NCBI GenBank assembly: GCA_002104905.1 | Contig: MCFE01000399.1 | Location: 17,366 to 81,365, forward strand | Direction: 5' to 3' | DNA: 64,000 nucleotides | Origin: Basidiobolus meristosporus CBS 931.73 | Lineage: Eukaryota; Basidiobolomycota; Basidiobolomycetes; Basidiobolales; Basidiobolaceae | Shown: positions 39,410 to 50,758 of the stretch, in pieces | How positions within the stretch are numbered: the first letter of the stretch is position 1 | Layout: every line of letters starts with the position of its first letter | Position numbers and translations under genes: made by a program | Notes under the pieces: model-generated | Seen by the model: only the letters and a program-made list of their open reading frames with translations | Told to the model about the DNA's origin: nothing | The model's database searches: none

Positions 39410-40476
39410 TTAAGCTGCGGACACGATGGCACTGTAGTGGGGAGGGGCCACTATAGTTTCCATCGAGCACTCATATGACGGTGGTAATGGGATGATGTTG
39501 TAGCTTGGCAATTCTTCGTCAGTATCCAGACTTGGTGACGCGATAAGAATTGGAAGTTCGAAGTGGGCGCTAGTCAATTTGCCTTTGTAGCCGAGGTCAA
39601 TGCGTATCTGGAGGCGATGGGTTACCTCGATATACTCGTTGCTGGAATCGTAAACTTTAAGTGAGGAGGGGATTTTCACCATCAGCACCTTCTCGTTGTT
39701 CACAAGCTCCTCTCGAAACCAGACGAAGCTCATGTCTAACTTCTTCTCAGTTTCTCTGACAACCTGGTTGGGGTCTTTTGGAGATTTGTATACGATGTGC
39801 TGCTTCAATAGGCAAGCAGCAAGGAGAACCTTGTCTAGCTTGGTGTGGTCAGTGATTTCATGTTGAAGCTGTAGGGGGAACTCATCGCCAGGAGTGAATC
39901 GCTGGTTTGGAATGGTAAAGCGGCATGATAATTTGCTTTCCCACTCTTGCTCCATTTGAGTAACGTGACGAGGAGTCAATAGGGAATCCACGTAGCGCCA
40001 AATAGAAACCGGCTTCTCTGCCTTGAGTTTGGAGTACAACAAAGTTGTGTCAACCACAGCCTTGAATTTATATTGGATGGATCCGGATTCAGCTTTAATG
40101 GTCTCGGGTAAATCTCTAGGCATGGCGAGTGTGAAGTCATAACTGGTGGTCTGACCATTCTTGAATGTTTGGCTCACAGATGAGTTGAGGAAAGACCATT
40201 CTTTATGGTAGAAAACCGTCTCATTCTTACGAATATCTAGATGTGAGGAATCGATTAGAGATCAATATGTAACAATTTGACACATTATTGGTACATACCT
40301 GAAGCTGTTGAAACAGTATATCTTCCCTCGAACTGGAGTGTAATTTTGTTGACCTTGATCGTAGAATTGGGAGAAAATATCAAGGTTCCGCAGAGAATGT
40401 GATCACCGCTTCCGCCGTAGCCTTTGTAGAAAGTGTCTTGGTCCAAGACAATGTCGAGCTGTGTTTTCCTGGTCAT
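39410..40476 (-). CDS. Arrestin-domain protein (ART/alpha-arrestin family), 2 exons
   Basis: Alpha-arrestins recruit Rsp5-type ubiquitin ligases to membrane transporters (family knowledge). Exons 40476-40299 and 40236-39410 keep frame and give 334 aa. An N-terminal arrestin lobe (TRKTQLDIVLDQDTFYKG, HILCGTLIFS, VNKITLQFEGRY, TTSYDFTLAMPRDLPETI) is followed by a C-terminal lobe (LSCRFTIPNQRFTPGDEFPL, LLKQHIVY, THRLQIRIDLG, FELPILIASP). It ends with a Pro-rich tail containing LPPSYE (PPxY-like: PPSY) and PPHYSAI, which fits WW-domain ligase binding. The start is uncertain: an open stretch with ATG at 40760 (SFDIYTP, WPFVDTRMHPF) lies upstream in another frame and could be a 5' exon. Confidence 0.85.
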
Positions 40477-41688
40477 TCTGGTTCCTTGAGAAGTATTTTG
40501 AAATCAGAAGGCCCTCCGTTCTCTTTTATAACATTTCGAGGGTGTGTCAGAAGGATAATGTCACCCATTTTAGATGAACCATATATAGTGCCATTATCTC
40601 TTCCCGTCCCACTTGACCCATATTTGCATACCAAAATTTTCAGATGCCTGCGATTAGAGATTACCTGAGCATCCAAAAAAGGATGCATTCTCGTATCAAC
40701 AAAGGGCCATAGCAATGGAGTGTAAATATCAAATGAATTCACTGATTTTAGGAGCACCATGAATCAATTGGAGTAGCTGGATTCAGAAAATATTTGAGAT
40801 GGATTTGCGATAGGGTGATTGGCGGACAATATGAAGAACCGATTGATAGATCTTGCCTTGTAAGGATTATCGATAATAGTCGGCAAATCAAGCATCTCAA
40901 CAGTGCATCTTTTTGTAACACAACTAGGTCTCTTCTGCGGATTTCAGATCATGATTGATATCAAGTCCGCCATAAATAGTTTTCCAATGTCTGAATTAAT
41001 AAGCTGCACTTCAACCATGATATCATTGATTAGCTTGATAAACATTTTAACGGGTGGATCGTTTTAAATACGTAAATTACGTTAATGAAAGCTCGATAGA
41101 TAATACTCCATCCACAGAATGGTGGACGAATTATTTAGCAGAAACTGCGGAACAGGATAGTTGTTATTTGGTAATACTGAATATCCATTTTCATGGATTA
41201 GGATACGTTTACTGGTTAAGGTAATCAGGATAATGTTAAATCTGTCAAATCTCTAGTGTGGAGATCTAGTTCGTAATGATTGTTTTGTTCAAATCTAATG
41301 TGTTTGGTTTGCTGGCATGGTTCCGTGGGTGAACCTGCGGAAGGATCATGAACACTCTAACAAATTGTCCAATACCAACCACTTGTGCACTGTTGAAGTA
41401 AGCTTTAGTAAAGTAATGGTGGCAACGTAATCTCTCGATCTGCCAGAGTTTCTACCAATACCAAACAAACATTGTATCAATCTGACTGAATCTATACAGT
41501 GCAGGGATTTTTCAACATTACCTAGAGCAGGGTGATAATCTAATATGTGCTGAGACTCGACACCAAACCAATTTGATCTACAACACGCTGAATATATATA
41601 GTATGTCAAATTATGATAGTTTCGCCTAGAAAAAGTGTTTATTCAGGTACTTAATCCAAGCGTATTGAAGGGGAAATTATCTAGGAAA
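40477..41688. other. Intergenic region between the arrestin and eL36 genes
   Basis: AT-rich. It contains an open 95-codon stretch (40473-40760, minus) that may be a 5' exon of the arrestin gene, and an 18S rRNA 3'-end fragment at 41319-41349. No other feature is seen. Confidence 0.5.
41319..41349 (+). pseudogene. Fragment of the 3' end of 18S rRNA
   Basis: The sequence GGGTGAACCTGCGGAAGGAT with flanking GGTTCCGT and CAT matches the universal SSU rRNA 3' terminus; a 22-base core (GGTGAACC to GATCAT) is identical. It departs from the usual form by one missing T and one A-to-G change in the GGTTTCCGTAG part and by ATGA for ATTA after the core. No upstream 18S sequence (GTCGTAACAAG is absent) and no 5.8S within the next 300 bases are seen, so this is a fragment and not a functional rDNA unit. 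What follows may be ITS1-derived or unrelated. Confidence 0.8.
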
Positions 41689-42097
41689 TTAATGGGCACG
41701 ACGAGACTCAGCAATGACGTTGGACATCTCCTCGACCTTGGCCTTGGCACGGATGAAAGTACCGAGTCTCTTCTTGGCAAGCTTACGGGCACGCTTATCC
41801 TTGGAGTTTTTCAACAATTCCATGATACGACGTTCATATGGAGCAAAGCCAGCAACTTCACGAACGATTTCACGGACGAACTTAACGCGCTTGGAAGCAA
41901 CCTACGATGATAATGCGGCGAAGTTATTACCCAATTCGACCAAATCCATCTATAGATACTGTAGGTATCCATCCATTGAATTCGTTAAAAAAACTTACCC
42001 CCTTCTTGTGGGAAGGCTTGACCTTCAATTCACGACGAGTGGTGATGTGACCGTGGTTAGCACCAAGGATAATACCTGACTTCTGAGTAACGGCCAT
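41689..42097 (-). CDS. RPL36: 60S ribosomal protein eL36 (2 exons)
   Basis: Component of the large cytosolic ribosomal subunit. Exon 1 is 42097-41999, the intron 41998-41902 (97 bases, long for this window), and exon 2 41901-41689, giving 103 aa. Seen: [25 protein letters not shown], then [40 protein letters not shown] and a final SRRAH. Basic composition and length are standard for eL36. Codon use is strongly biased toward C/G-ending codons (AAG, GTC, CGT, GCC), as expected for high expression. Confidence 0.98.
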
Positions 42098-42417
42098 TTT
42101 TGACTCTTCAAACGAAAATACACGTTTCGTCGTGGAAGAAATAAGAGAAGGAGCAATCTAGCCAGCGTCCTTGGTGGTCATAAAGCTTCCAATCCATCAT
42201 GGAAGTCCTTTTTTTGCGTATCACATGATTCATCGGAATTATTTTTTTTCTGGCAAGTGAATTTTTTCTAAACAAACATCACCACCGTTTTTGTTTCCCC
42301 AAGAGAAACAAATGTTGGAATGTAAATCCCCAGATTTCCAATAACCAGATCTTATATATTTGAAGTGTGCATTAATTTTGGTCAGTAACTTAAACAATAC
42401 CCAGTGTCCGGTTAAGT
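42098..42417. other. Divergent promoter region of RPL36 and the small protein gene
   Basis: About 320 bases with T-rich tracts at 42210-42215 and 42241-42248. It must hold both promoters; no specific element is assigned. Confidence 0.45.
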
Positions 42418-42841
42418 ATGTTAAGGAAATACTTCCACCAAGCTAGAGCTCTACACAATAGGCTGGAGCCGCTGATACTCAGCACCTTGACCATTCAAGG
42501 CTCTGCTACCACACATGAATTGCGGTTGGCTTGCCGCACACCAGAGAGCGCAGATAATGCTGTTGACAAAGCCATCCTCTCACTTGAAAAGGAGGAATTG
42601 ATAGCTCGAGTGCAAGCCACCTCAGCTAAAAAGCCCTCAGATTACGTTGGTCCTGGTGGCTTGAGTGCTGAACAGGCAAGCACTATCTAATTCTAGTTCT
42701 TCACTCCAACTTATTCATTTTTATGCGAGTCTCTGTATGTAGATATTTAACAAAGTGCAGGAAGCCAGACGTCGTGATGAGGAGAGTAGCCTTCATAAAG
42801 GCACAGGACTTGACAAAGATATCAAGTGGAAGATTGTTTGA
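42418..42841 (+). CDS. Small protein of unknown family, possibly mitochondrial (2 exons, GC..AG intron)
   Basis: Exons 42418-42675 and 42761-42841 keep frame and give 112 aa. The N-terminus (MLRKYFHQARALHNRLEPL) is basic and amphipathic, so a mitochondrial presequence is possible. The middle (TTHELRLACRTPESADNAVDKAIL, LEKEELIARVQ) looks like a small winged-helix or helical fold. The C-terminus is EARRRDEESSLHKGTG to DIKWKIV. The intron begins GCAAGC and ends GTGCAG, the second GC..AG case in the window. If the intron is not used, the frame stops two codons-plus later (42688-42690). No named family is recognised. Confidence 0.6.
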
Positions 42842-43195
42842 GAAACAAAAAGGGCTCACAGATAGGATATGGTGGTTTTTGCATCCCCGACACGCCTCGT
42901 TGTTTTCAAGCCTCTGACGGTAGGTGCCCCTTGGCTAGTTCAATCCACAATCGGTAGCAGCTGAATCTTTCGACAGCATTGCACAAGCATAGCAGAGGGG
43001 AAGTCCGAAAGGGAAAACAAAAGGAAATAAACCGTAATCTATGATTTTATTTGCCAGTGAGCTAGGGAGAATAAGTCGTGCTGACGACTCTGTTCACCTG
43101 ACGGGTGAAAATTAAAACTTCTTGCCATAGATGAGAATACTAATATGATTACAAGACAAAAGGGGGATGGACCATGACTTGGTTGTATACGACAC
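42842..43195. other. Convergent intergenic region between the small gene and RAD23
   Basis: About 350 bases holding the 3' ends of two convergent genes. No separate feature is seen. Confidence 0.45.
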
Positions 43196-44679
43196 TTAAA
43201 ATCCGTTGTCAAATAGGTAATTGGCCGCTAGCTCCTCATTTTTATCGCAGGCAAAGTAGGCTTCGGTGGCGGTTTCACGGTCGAATCCTAGCGCAACCAG
43301 CTAATGGAGATACGTTAGTACTGCTTCAGGTGCAAAATGTTCGGCGGGACCTACCCTGTCTATAGCTTCTTTTTCTTGTTGTGAGATTTGAATGAATTGC
43401 ATATCTGATTCTTCGGGGTCATAGTCCTCATCATCATCCATATCATCGTTCTCTGCACTTAACAGTTGGAAAAAAGTTTCCTGGTTTTCGTTGATTAGTT
43501 GAAGGAGTTCGGGGTTGGCTTGTCCGAGTTGTTGTAATAAAGGCTGGAGTAACTCGGGATTTTGATGGACCAGTTGACGTAGTTGTTGAAACTGTGGCTG
43601 TCCAGTCAAGAACGAGATGTCAACATCATCGTCGTCATCTGGGTCTTCCATAGCAGCTGCTTGTTCAGCGGCTGCGGTGAAAAGATTCTGAGGCTGACCT
43701 ATAGATTAGGGAGAATGAATACCACGGTTAGTTTGATGCCGGCTTGGAGGTGAATTTCAGGAATGGTATTTACGAAGCATGGTAGCCGCGCTTTCCTGTG
43801 GCGTCTGTTCTGGAATACCCTAGAATAAGATGCATCAGTTTAACTGGAAAAATAAACCGTGTCCACAAGTCAAACGAACATTCATTAAATATTCTACTGC
43901 TCTATCGGGGTTGTTGAAACTAGCCCGCATGGCTTTTGTGATCTTCTCACGTTCGAATCCCATTTCCAGCATATGAGAGATAGCGGCTTCATACTCGGGA
44001 CCAGTAGCTGGGAACAGACAAGTATTAGTCCTAGCATCAGTGAAGAGAGAGTACGAGCGGTAATACCTAACTCATTCTCTATGTTGCTTTCGTTCTGGGT
44101 ATTGGAAGGTTTTGGGGCAGGTGTATCATCAGCATTTTCTTCAACTTGACGTTGCACGTTTCGGGTGGGCGCTTGTGGGGTTTGGATTGGAGCTGCTGGT
44201 GGAGCAGGTGTGTTCGGGACTTCAGTAGAGGTAACAGGTTGAGCCTTGGGCTATAAAAGGCAAGTTAATTATTTGCATTTAAAGGCTACATGGCGAATAG
44301 CAAAGTCGATACCTTTGATACCATGACAACCATGAAATCCCGCTCAGTGGCGTTGTATTCGGAAACTAAGTTTTCATCGACCAAAATCTTTCCTGAAATG
44401 ATTGAAAAGCCGGTAAGCTAGTGGACAGAAATTTTGGGGTGAAAAGCACAGGATGCCGAAATATATACCCGAGAAAATGAGTTTTTGTTGAGCAACAGGA
44501 AAGCCTTGACTTTGTTCAATCTTTTCTTTTAAAGTTGAGACCTGGTGTTCCCAAACCCAATGCGTGGTTAAGCTCATGGAGATTTTCTTCGTCATAAAGG
44601 AAGCAGTGCTTACCTTGTCGTGGAGATCTACTTCGATTTGGAATTGTTTCTGCTGTAAGGTTTTGATTGTGAGTTTCAT
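43196..44679 (-). CDS. RAD23: RAD23 ubiquitin-receptor and nucleotide-excision-repair factor (8 exons)
   Basis: Shuttles ubiquitinated proteins to the proteasome and stabilises Rad4/XPC in DNA repair. Order seen: UBL domain from the ATG at 44679 ([68 protein letters not shown]); a Pro/Ala/Thr-rich linker; UBA1 ([38 protein letters not shown]); the XPC/Rad4-binding STI1-like domain ([36 protein letters not shown]); an acidic stretch; and UBA2 ([21 protein letters not shown] to NYLFDNGF). Introns split nearly every domain boundary. The stop TAA is at 43196-43198. Confidence 0.96.
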
Positions 44680-44950
44680 TATGTCCTTGTTGCTACTCCA
44701 GTAGGTTGAATTAGTGGATGTTGCTTAAGGTAGGATGCGTATATTCGTTCGATATCACGTGATCATGACCCCTCGGAATCTTACTCAGGACGACGCGTAT
44801 TAATTTTTTTATGTTTCGCGAATCCTTGATATTAGATTTTTTGTTAGAGCAACGGACGGCAGAGCGAGTAACACACCATTCAGAAGAGCTTGTATTTGTG
44901 ACAGCTGGCCGTATTTATTTGTAAAGAATGGTTGGACGACAGATGTTGAT

Positions 44951-47068
44951 TTACAATGGAGCGGTCTCTCGGATGAGCCAGTCATAAGCTAACTGGTTAT
45001 TTTTGAGGAGCGGTGCGATCTTCGAACGTGTGAGTGAATGATAATCATTCACCCACTTGATTTCTTCAGAATTGAGCAGGGATGTTTGAATCAACTTCCG
45101 CATCAGTGGGACGAAGGTAATGTGCTCGAAACCGAGATAACTGGAGTCCCCAAACCTATACGGAGTGTTCTCTTCACGAACCAGCAATATGTTTTCAATG
45201 CGGATGCCAAACTTCCCATCCTCATAATAGCCAGGTTCATTGGTTACAAGCATCCCATTGGAAAGGCCAACTTCATTGGCGCTTGCACGAGTCGCAATGC
45301 TTTGGGGACCCTCATGGACATTAAGGAACGATCCCACACCATGCCCAGTACCGTGGCGGAAATCAAGGCCTGCCTTCCAGAGGCTGCTCCTTGAAAATGC
45401 ATCAATTTGATAGCCTGTAGTACCTTTAGGGAATACTAGCGTATCAATAGCGATGTGCCCTTTGAGGACTCTAGTATAGCATTCCCGCTCATACTCAGTT
45501 GGGTTAGTAAAGTGAAGGGTACGGGTAACGTCGGTTGTGCCGTCACGATATTGAGCTCCAGAATCACACAGGTACATCTGATTTTTATCAATCATGGAAC
45601 AAGTGGCTTTTTCAGGCTTGTAGTGAATGATCGCCCCGTTGGGTCCTGTGGATGAAATGGTGTCGAAACTGATGTCAAAGAAATTCTCTTGCTCTCTTCT
45701 GTATTGTTCGAGTTTGTCAGCTCCATCAGCCTCACTTATATTGCTGTTACCCTGGTTAACCAATTCATCCTCCAGCCAAGCAAAATAGCTAACCAGAGCA
45801 GCAGCATCTCTCAGATGGCATTGTCTCATGCCTGCAAGCTCAGTCTCATTCTTTATACTCTTAGCATCACCTATTGGAGAGCGCAGCTCATGCGCGCGCT
45901 CAGCTCCAATGGTGTCGTACAGAGCAAAGCTAGCCTTATTAGATATAAGGAATTTCTAATAAAATTAAAGAGTTAACTTACGATCAGCGAAACTTGTAAA
46001 TATTTCTACTTACCTTTTGGTTGACTTCTGCCTGTATGGAGGCTTTCTTCAACTCTTCCCAGATGGCATCATAGGGACGAGTCTTGACATTCATCCCCAA
46101 GTGTGACTTTACCTGTAGAACAAATGTTAATGGATGGGACGTATTAGTGTTCTAAGAAGCGTTCTACGAACCTCCTCAGTGAGTTTCTCCTCACTAACAT
46201 AGAGGGTTGCTTCATTACCTGTGACCAATGCATAAGAAAAAAAGACAGGGTTGCATTGAATATCGCTACCACGCAAGTTGAAAAGCCACGCAATCTCATC
46301 CAGAGTAGATACTATGAATCCATAAGCGTTGTATTTTCGTAATTCTTCTCGAAGCTGGAGAAGTTTATCATCCACTGAACGACCGGCATACCGCATCGGG
46401 TGAGGAAAGATTTTGTTTGCGGGTAGGCTGGGTCGATCCTTCCATATCTTATCAATTAAATTATCCTTGACAGTCACTAGAGCGGAATTAACGCTGGTCA
46501 ATCTTTCTTGAAGTTTTCTCGCTACAGGAGCGGTAATAAGCTTTGGGTCTATTCCAATCCGGGACCCAGCTGGAAGGTTATTGGTGACATACTCCTGCCA
46601 GGTTGGGACATTAGGGAGCCCTTGTTTCATAAGAGTCCAATTGCTGTCAAGTTGCTGCGATGCTTGAATGAAGTAGCGACCGTCAGTAAAGAGCGCTGCG
46701 GCGTTATTGGAGACAACAGCACAGCCAGCAGACCCAGTAAAGCCAGATATATACGGTCTACGATTATCACATTCCGCGGTGTACTCACTTTGATGAGCAT
46801 CTTCACTAGGAATCACATATGCCTGGAGATTGTACTCTTCCTTAGCCATTAGCGCTCTGAGCGCAATCAGTCGCTCGGTGGTATTAATGGAGGATACATG
46901 GATAGAATATGGACGTTCGAAACGCGATGCTATGCAATGTTTTTCTGCTAGCGAATTGGCAGTTTTGTACTTGTAATAAAATTGGCTATTAGAGGTGGAG
47001 GTAGATACACCTTTAACACCACGCGCAGTAGAGAGGTTGGGGAAACAACTCTTTAGTAGGAATCGCAT
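44951..47068 (-). CDS. Xaa-Pro aminopeptidase (aminopeptidase P, M24B; 3 exons)
   Basis: Removes an N-terminal residue preceding proline. Exons 47068-46172, 46112-46014 and 45934-44951 keep frame and give 659 aa, the size of the cytosolic/mitochondrial APP1 group. Creatinase-type N-terminal domains contain [38 protein letters not shown] and IGIDPKLI. The pita-bread domain has metal ligands in [18 protein letters not shown] (two Asp), [16 protein letters not shown] (His), [18 protein letters not shown] (two Glu). About 40 extra N-terminal residues rich in Ser, Arg and Lys ([17 protein letters not shown]) suggest a mitochondrial presequence or a dual-targeted form. Confidence 0.95.
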
Positions 47069-48048
47069 GATTGATCAAACAGTGGTGTTATTTGAAGGAG
47101 AAACCTAATCAATCCTCTTGAGATGTAAAATTTCTGACTTGACAATACAATTTCAACATTACACGCACTAACCAATGAGAATGTGGAAGCTGAATGAATT
47201 GGGTGCATTGTCAATCTACAACTCTCTACACCATCTTCCTCATTTCATGCTATATAGTTCTAAAAATAGAAAGGGAAAGGCTATAATTTATATTGTAACT
47301 TGGTAACTTGTTTCTTGCGTTTTGATCTAGAAGCCATACAAACGAATGGATCAACGATATGAGTAGTTCACAATATCAACTTTATTTGCATACAAACACA
47401 CCATGGCTACCGAAAATATCCAAGTACTTGAATAAGTTTAGTATTTATTCGTGAATCAATGAATGCCTTGAATTATTTCATGATTCTTTGAAATCAGCGG
47501 TTCAGGAATGATCATATAAATATTTTATACATTACCGCAGTTGCACCTGAACTATTGTTTTCGGTTATCGTTTACCTTGCACCCAGTAATGAGGAAGAAA
47601 ATAAAAGCGGCCTCGGGGAAACTCTTTGGTAATATAAATGTATACGTTAGTACTTGGCTAGAGAGAAAAGAATATGAAGAGGTATTATATACATTCATAT
47701 ATCATTATTCGGCAAGAATTCTACCTTGTTTTGACTGTTTTCTTCATATTTCTCATGAGTATAGATTGTGAAAGTGCTAGTGGAACACGGGGCGTTCCTG
47801 ATCAAAGAAAAAAAAGATCAGGATAACCTTTATATTATTACTAGAGAAATCAGTGATACTTTCAACTTGGTGCAATGCACGGCTGTCACGGTACGCCTCG
47901 GATAACACTTGTCATCTTATTCAATACTACATGCTAACGGAAAGCTAATTTAGCCGAACTGGGTGTATCAAACTATTTTTGCAGCCAGTTTACAAAGGTC
48001 TATCCTTCACTTTACCTCCCCATTGAATAGGAATTAATATCAAAACAG
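47069..48048. other. Divergent intergenic region, with the unplaced first exon of the BRCT gene
   Basis: About 1 kb of AT-rich sequence. The BRCT gene needs an upstream exon carrying its ATG; candidates near 47877 (ATG CAC GGC) cannot be joined in frame with confidence. A 76-codon open stretch at 47541-47771 has no supporting evidence. Confidence 0.4.
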
Positions 48049-50758
48049 CGAGGAATCATTTTCGCCAGATCCCTTCCAAGTATTTTCGGGAATCGTTATA
48101 GCGTCGGCCAATGTAGGGAATCTTGAGATATACTGTGTCCCTAGAGAAATTAATATTTCTTTATTAGCTACCAGAATTCGATCAAGATACGTTGTTTGCG
48201 GGAGTAGAGGCGCTAGGCGGTCAATGGAGAGCCGATTACAACGAAGAAGTCACGCATCTCGTTTCAGCCTGCTCAAAAGGGGTATGTTGGAAGTGATGAA
48301 TGGACTTTAGTACCACTTGGCTTATTTTTAATCGCTTGGGTGATATTTAACAAGGTGGTGTATGAGAAAGCAATCCTCAACAACCGCTGCAAAGTAGTCA
48401 TCCCACACTGGGCGGACGATAGTTTGAAGCTTCGACGGAAATTGCCAGAGGTAGTTGATACTTATTTATTTACTTTTCACACAATTTATTCATCCTTTCC
48501 TTTTAGCAAATTTACCAATATCCTGACCCTTCTATATACAAACTTTTTCTTGATCAAGAAGAGGCAAATGTCTATTCAGCCCCACTGCAAACTCATCACA
48601 TTCCCGAATTCTTTCCTGAAAATCAAGAAGTCCCCCCGCCTGATTCGAAGTTCTTAGAAGGACACACATTTTTACTTGTGGACGATTTGGCGTTGCTTCC
48701 TGAAATGAATCAATTATTACATGAAAGGCTCAAGCAAGCGGGCGCCCGGATAGCAACTAGTTATTCAAAGAACACAAGTTGTGTTGTGTGCAAATATCGG
48801 TTAGGCAATACATATATTCGGGTTAGTGTATACATTTCTGGCCAACTTGATATTTAATATTAATTGTTTGATAGGCATCCAATGATCACAAAATTGTTGG
48901 GAATCTTACTTGGTTGTTTTATATTTTGAATACGGGCAAGATCAGTAATCCTATGAGATTTTTGCTCCATTACCCTTTACCGAAGGGGGGGATCCCTCAG
49001 TTCCAGACATATGTAAGTCAAAGGAGGTTTGGCTACTCAGAAGGTGGTTGTAGTATTAACCATCATAATTATCAGACAATTACTTTGACGAACTATATTG
49101 GAAATGCTCGCGAATACCTAAAAAGATTGATTATTGCTATGGGAGCCACCTATACAGGCCATATGGCATCAGGTCACTCGCATTTGATCTGTGGAAGGTA
49201 GGGAGTTGATTTATCGACTTGCTTTACGAAACATACTCATGATTCCCGATGAAGCCTTGGCGGAGAAAAATGCCGTAAAGCAAACGAATGGAATGTCAAC
49301 ATTGTGAATCATATGTGGCTAGAGGACTGTTTCCGTTCTTGGACTTTACATAGTATCACGAAGCACCAGTACATCTATTTTCCGAACGGCGTCAATTTGA
49401 CTGATGTGATAGGACAGTGCACGCAGCTCACTAGGAATGTAACCGAGTGGTATATAAATACTGAACACAACCTCAATCTTACACATGATACACCTACAAA
49501 GAGTGTAGAAAAAATCACTAATGCAATCACAAGAGAGCATTCAAGTAATAGCAACTTAGATTTTGAAACGAATCCATTCATGAAAACATCCTTTGCTGAC
49601 AAATCAAATAGACCAGTAACCATAAAAAAAACTAAACAAATTCAACTCGGCTCGAAGATCAAGAGCGAAGGCACAAAGAGCCTAGGGGAAAACGACAAAG
49701 AGCTAATTGTGCAGGATCAAGGCTCGGAGCCTCTAAATCCTGAGAAGAGTGCTGAGGAATTAGAAGTGATTGACGAGCAGGTGAATGACAAGTAGGCCTA
49801 TATTATCTCTATTTTCTGAAGTCCAATCTTTGGCTGAATACGTCCGCTACTCCAGATCGACATCACGTACGTTTAAAAAGCAAAAAAAAGGATCTACTGC
49901 CAAACAAAACAGTGCTGAGTCTACAACCTCCAAGACACTAGCAAAACCCATCCGGATTTTAAGTACTGGAGTTAAATTGACAGAAAAGGAAATTAAGGTA
50001 CTACTTGACTGTAGTTACCTATCCGGACTTTGGAAAGTTGACCATCTTGCATTGAAAAAAGGGGATTAAAGGGCTGGGTGCCAAGATCGCCAATTCTCCT
50101 AAAGATTGTACACATCTTATAGCTAACCAAGCTACCCGAACCGAAAAATTCCTCTCCGCAATCTCAGTAGCCGAATATATTCTAACTCGCGATTGGATTA
50201 TCCAAAGTCTAAAGGTTCACGCTTTTCTGGGTAGGGTATTTTGTTTAGCGTTGTTGGTGATCCGGTCTGGTAAATAACCAGTTTACATACAGACGAAGAG
50301 GAATTTCAATTGAAGGATGATGTAGCAGAAAAAAACTACCACTTCTCCCTGAAGGAATCTCTATTGCGAGCCAAAAAAAGGAAACTCCTGGACAAAATGA
50401 CCATTTACATCACACCGAACACTCAGCCAAAATCCAACACCATGAAAAGTTTGATAGAATGTGCTGGGGGGAAGGTAGGGATCACTTCAACCGCCATTCC
50501 CACATCTTCCAATCTGAAATTTCTCATCTAAATTAGTTGGTCACTACTTTCCCACGTAAACGCCAACGCTCCAATACCAGTGCAAGCCCCAGTTCATCCA
50601 TCAATTCGACTGATTTAGTTGTCATCTCTTGCGATGAAGACTGTTTATTGTGGGAAACTATACCTGAAAACATACCACTCTTCACATCAGAGTTTATCCT
50701 TACAGGACTACTGAAACAGGAACTTAACTGGGGGTCCGAATTCAGTTTAAGAGAATGA
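48049..50758 (+). CDS. Multi-BRCT DNA-damage scaffold, BRC1/RTT107 type (about 11 exons; first exon not found)
   Basis: Family members bind gamma-H2A and organise replication-fork repair factors. BRCT1 begins FSGIVIASAN and continues over the intron 48113-48167 as LPEFDQDTLFAGVEALGGQW, then THLVSACSKG. BRCT2 follows (VVYEKAILNNRCKVVIPHWADDSLK). Next come EGHTFLLVDDLALLPEMNQLLHERLKQAGAR, DHKIVGNLTWLFYIL, NYIGNAREYLKRLIIAMGATYTG, HLICGR and VNHMWLEDCFRSW. After a Lys/Ser-rich linker, the C-terminal BRCT pair holds IRILSTGVKL, LGAKIANSPKDCTHLIA, EYILTRDWIIQSL, MTIYITPNTQPK, LIECAGGK and SEFILTGLLKQ, ending at 50758. At least five BRCT units fit Brc1/Rtt107. Intron choice in the linker (near 49794) is uncertain. 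Confidence 0.82.

Noticed and set aside
47541-47771. 76-codon frame upstream of the BRCT gene as its first exon
   Set aside because: No BRCT-like content and no in-frame joint to the exon at 48049.
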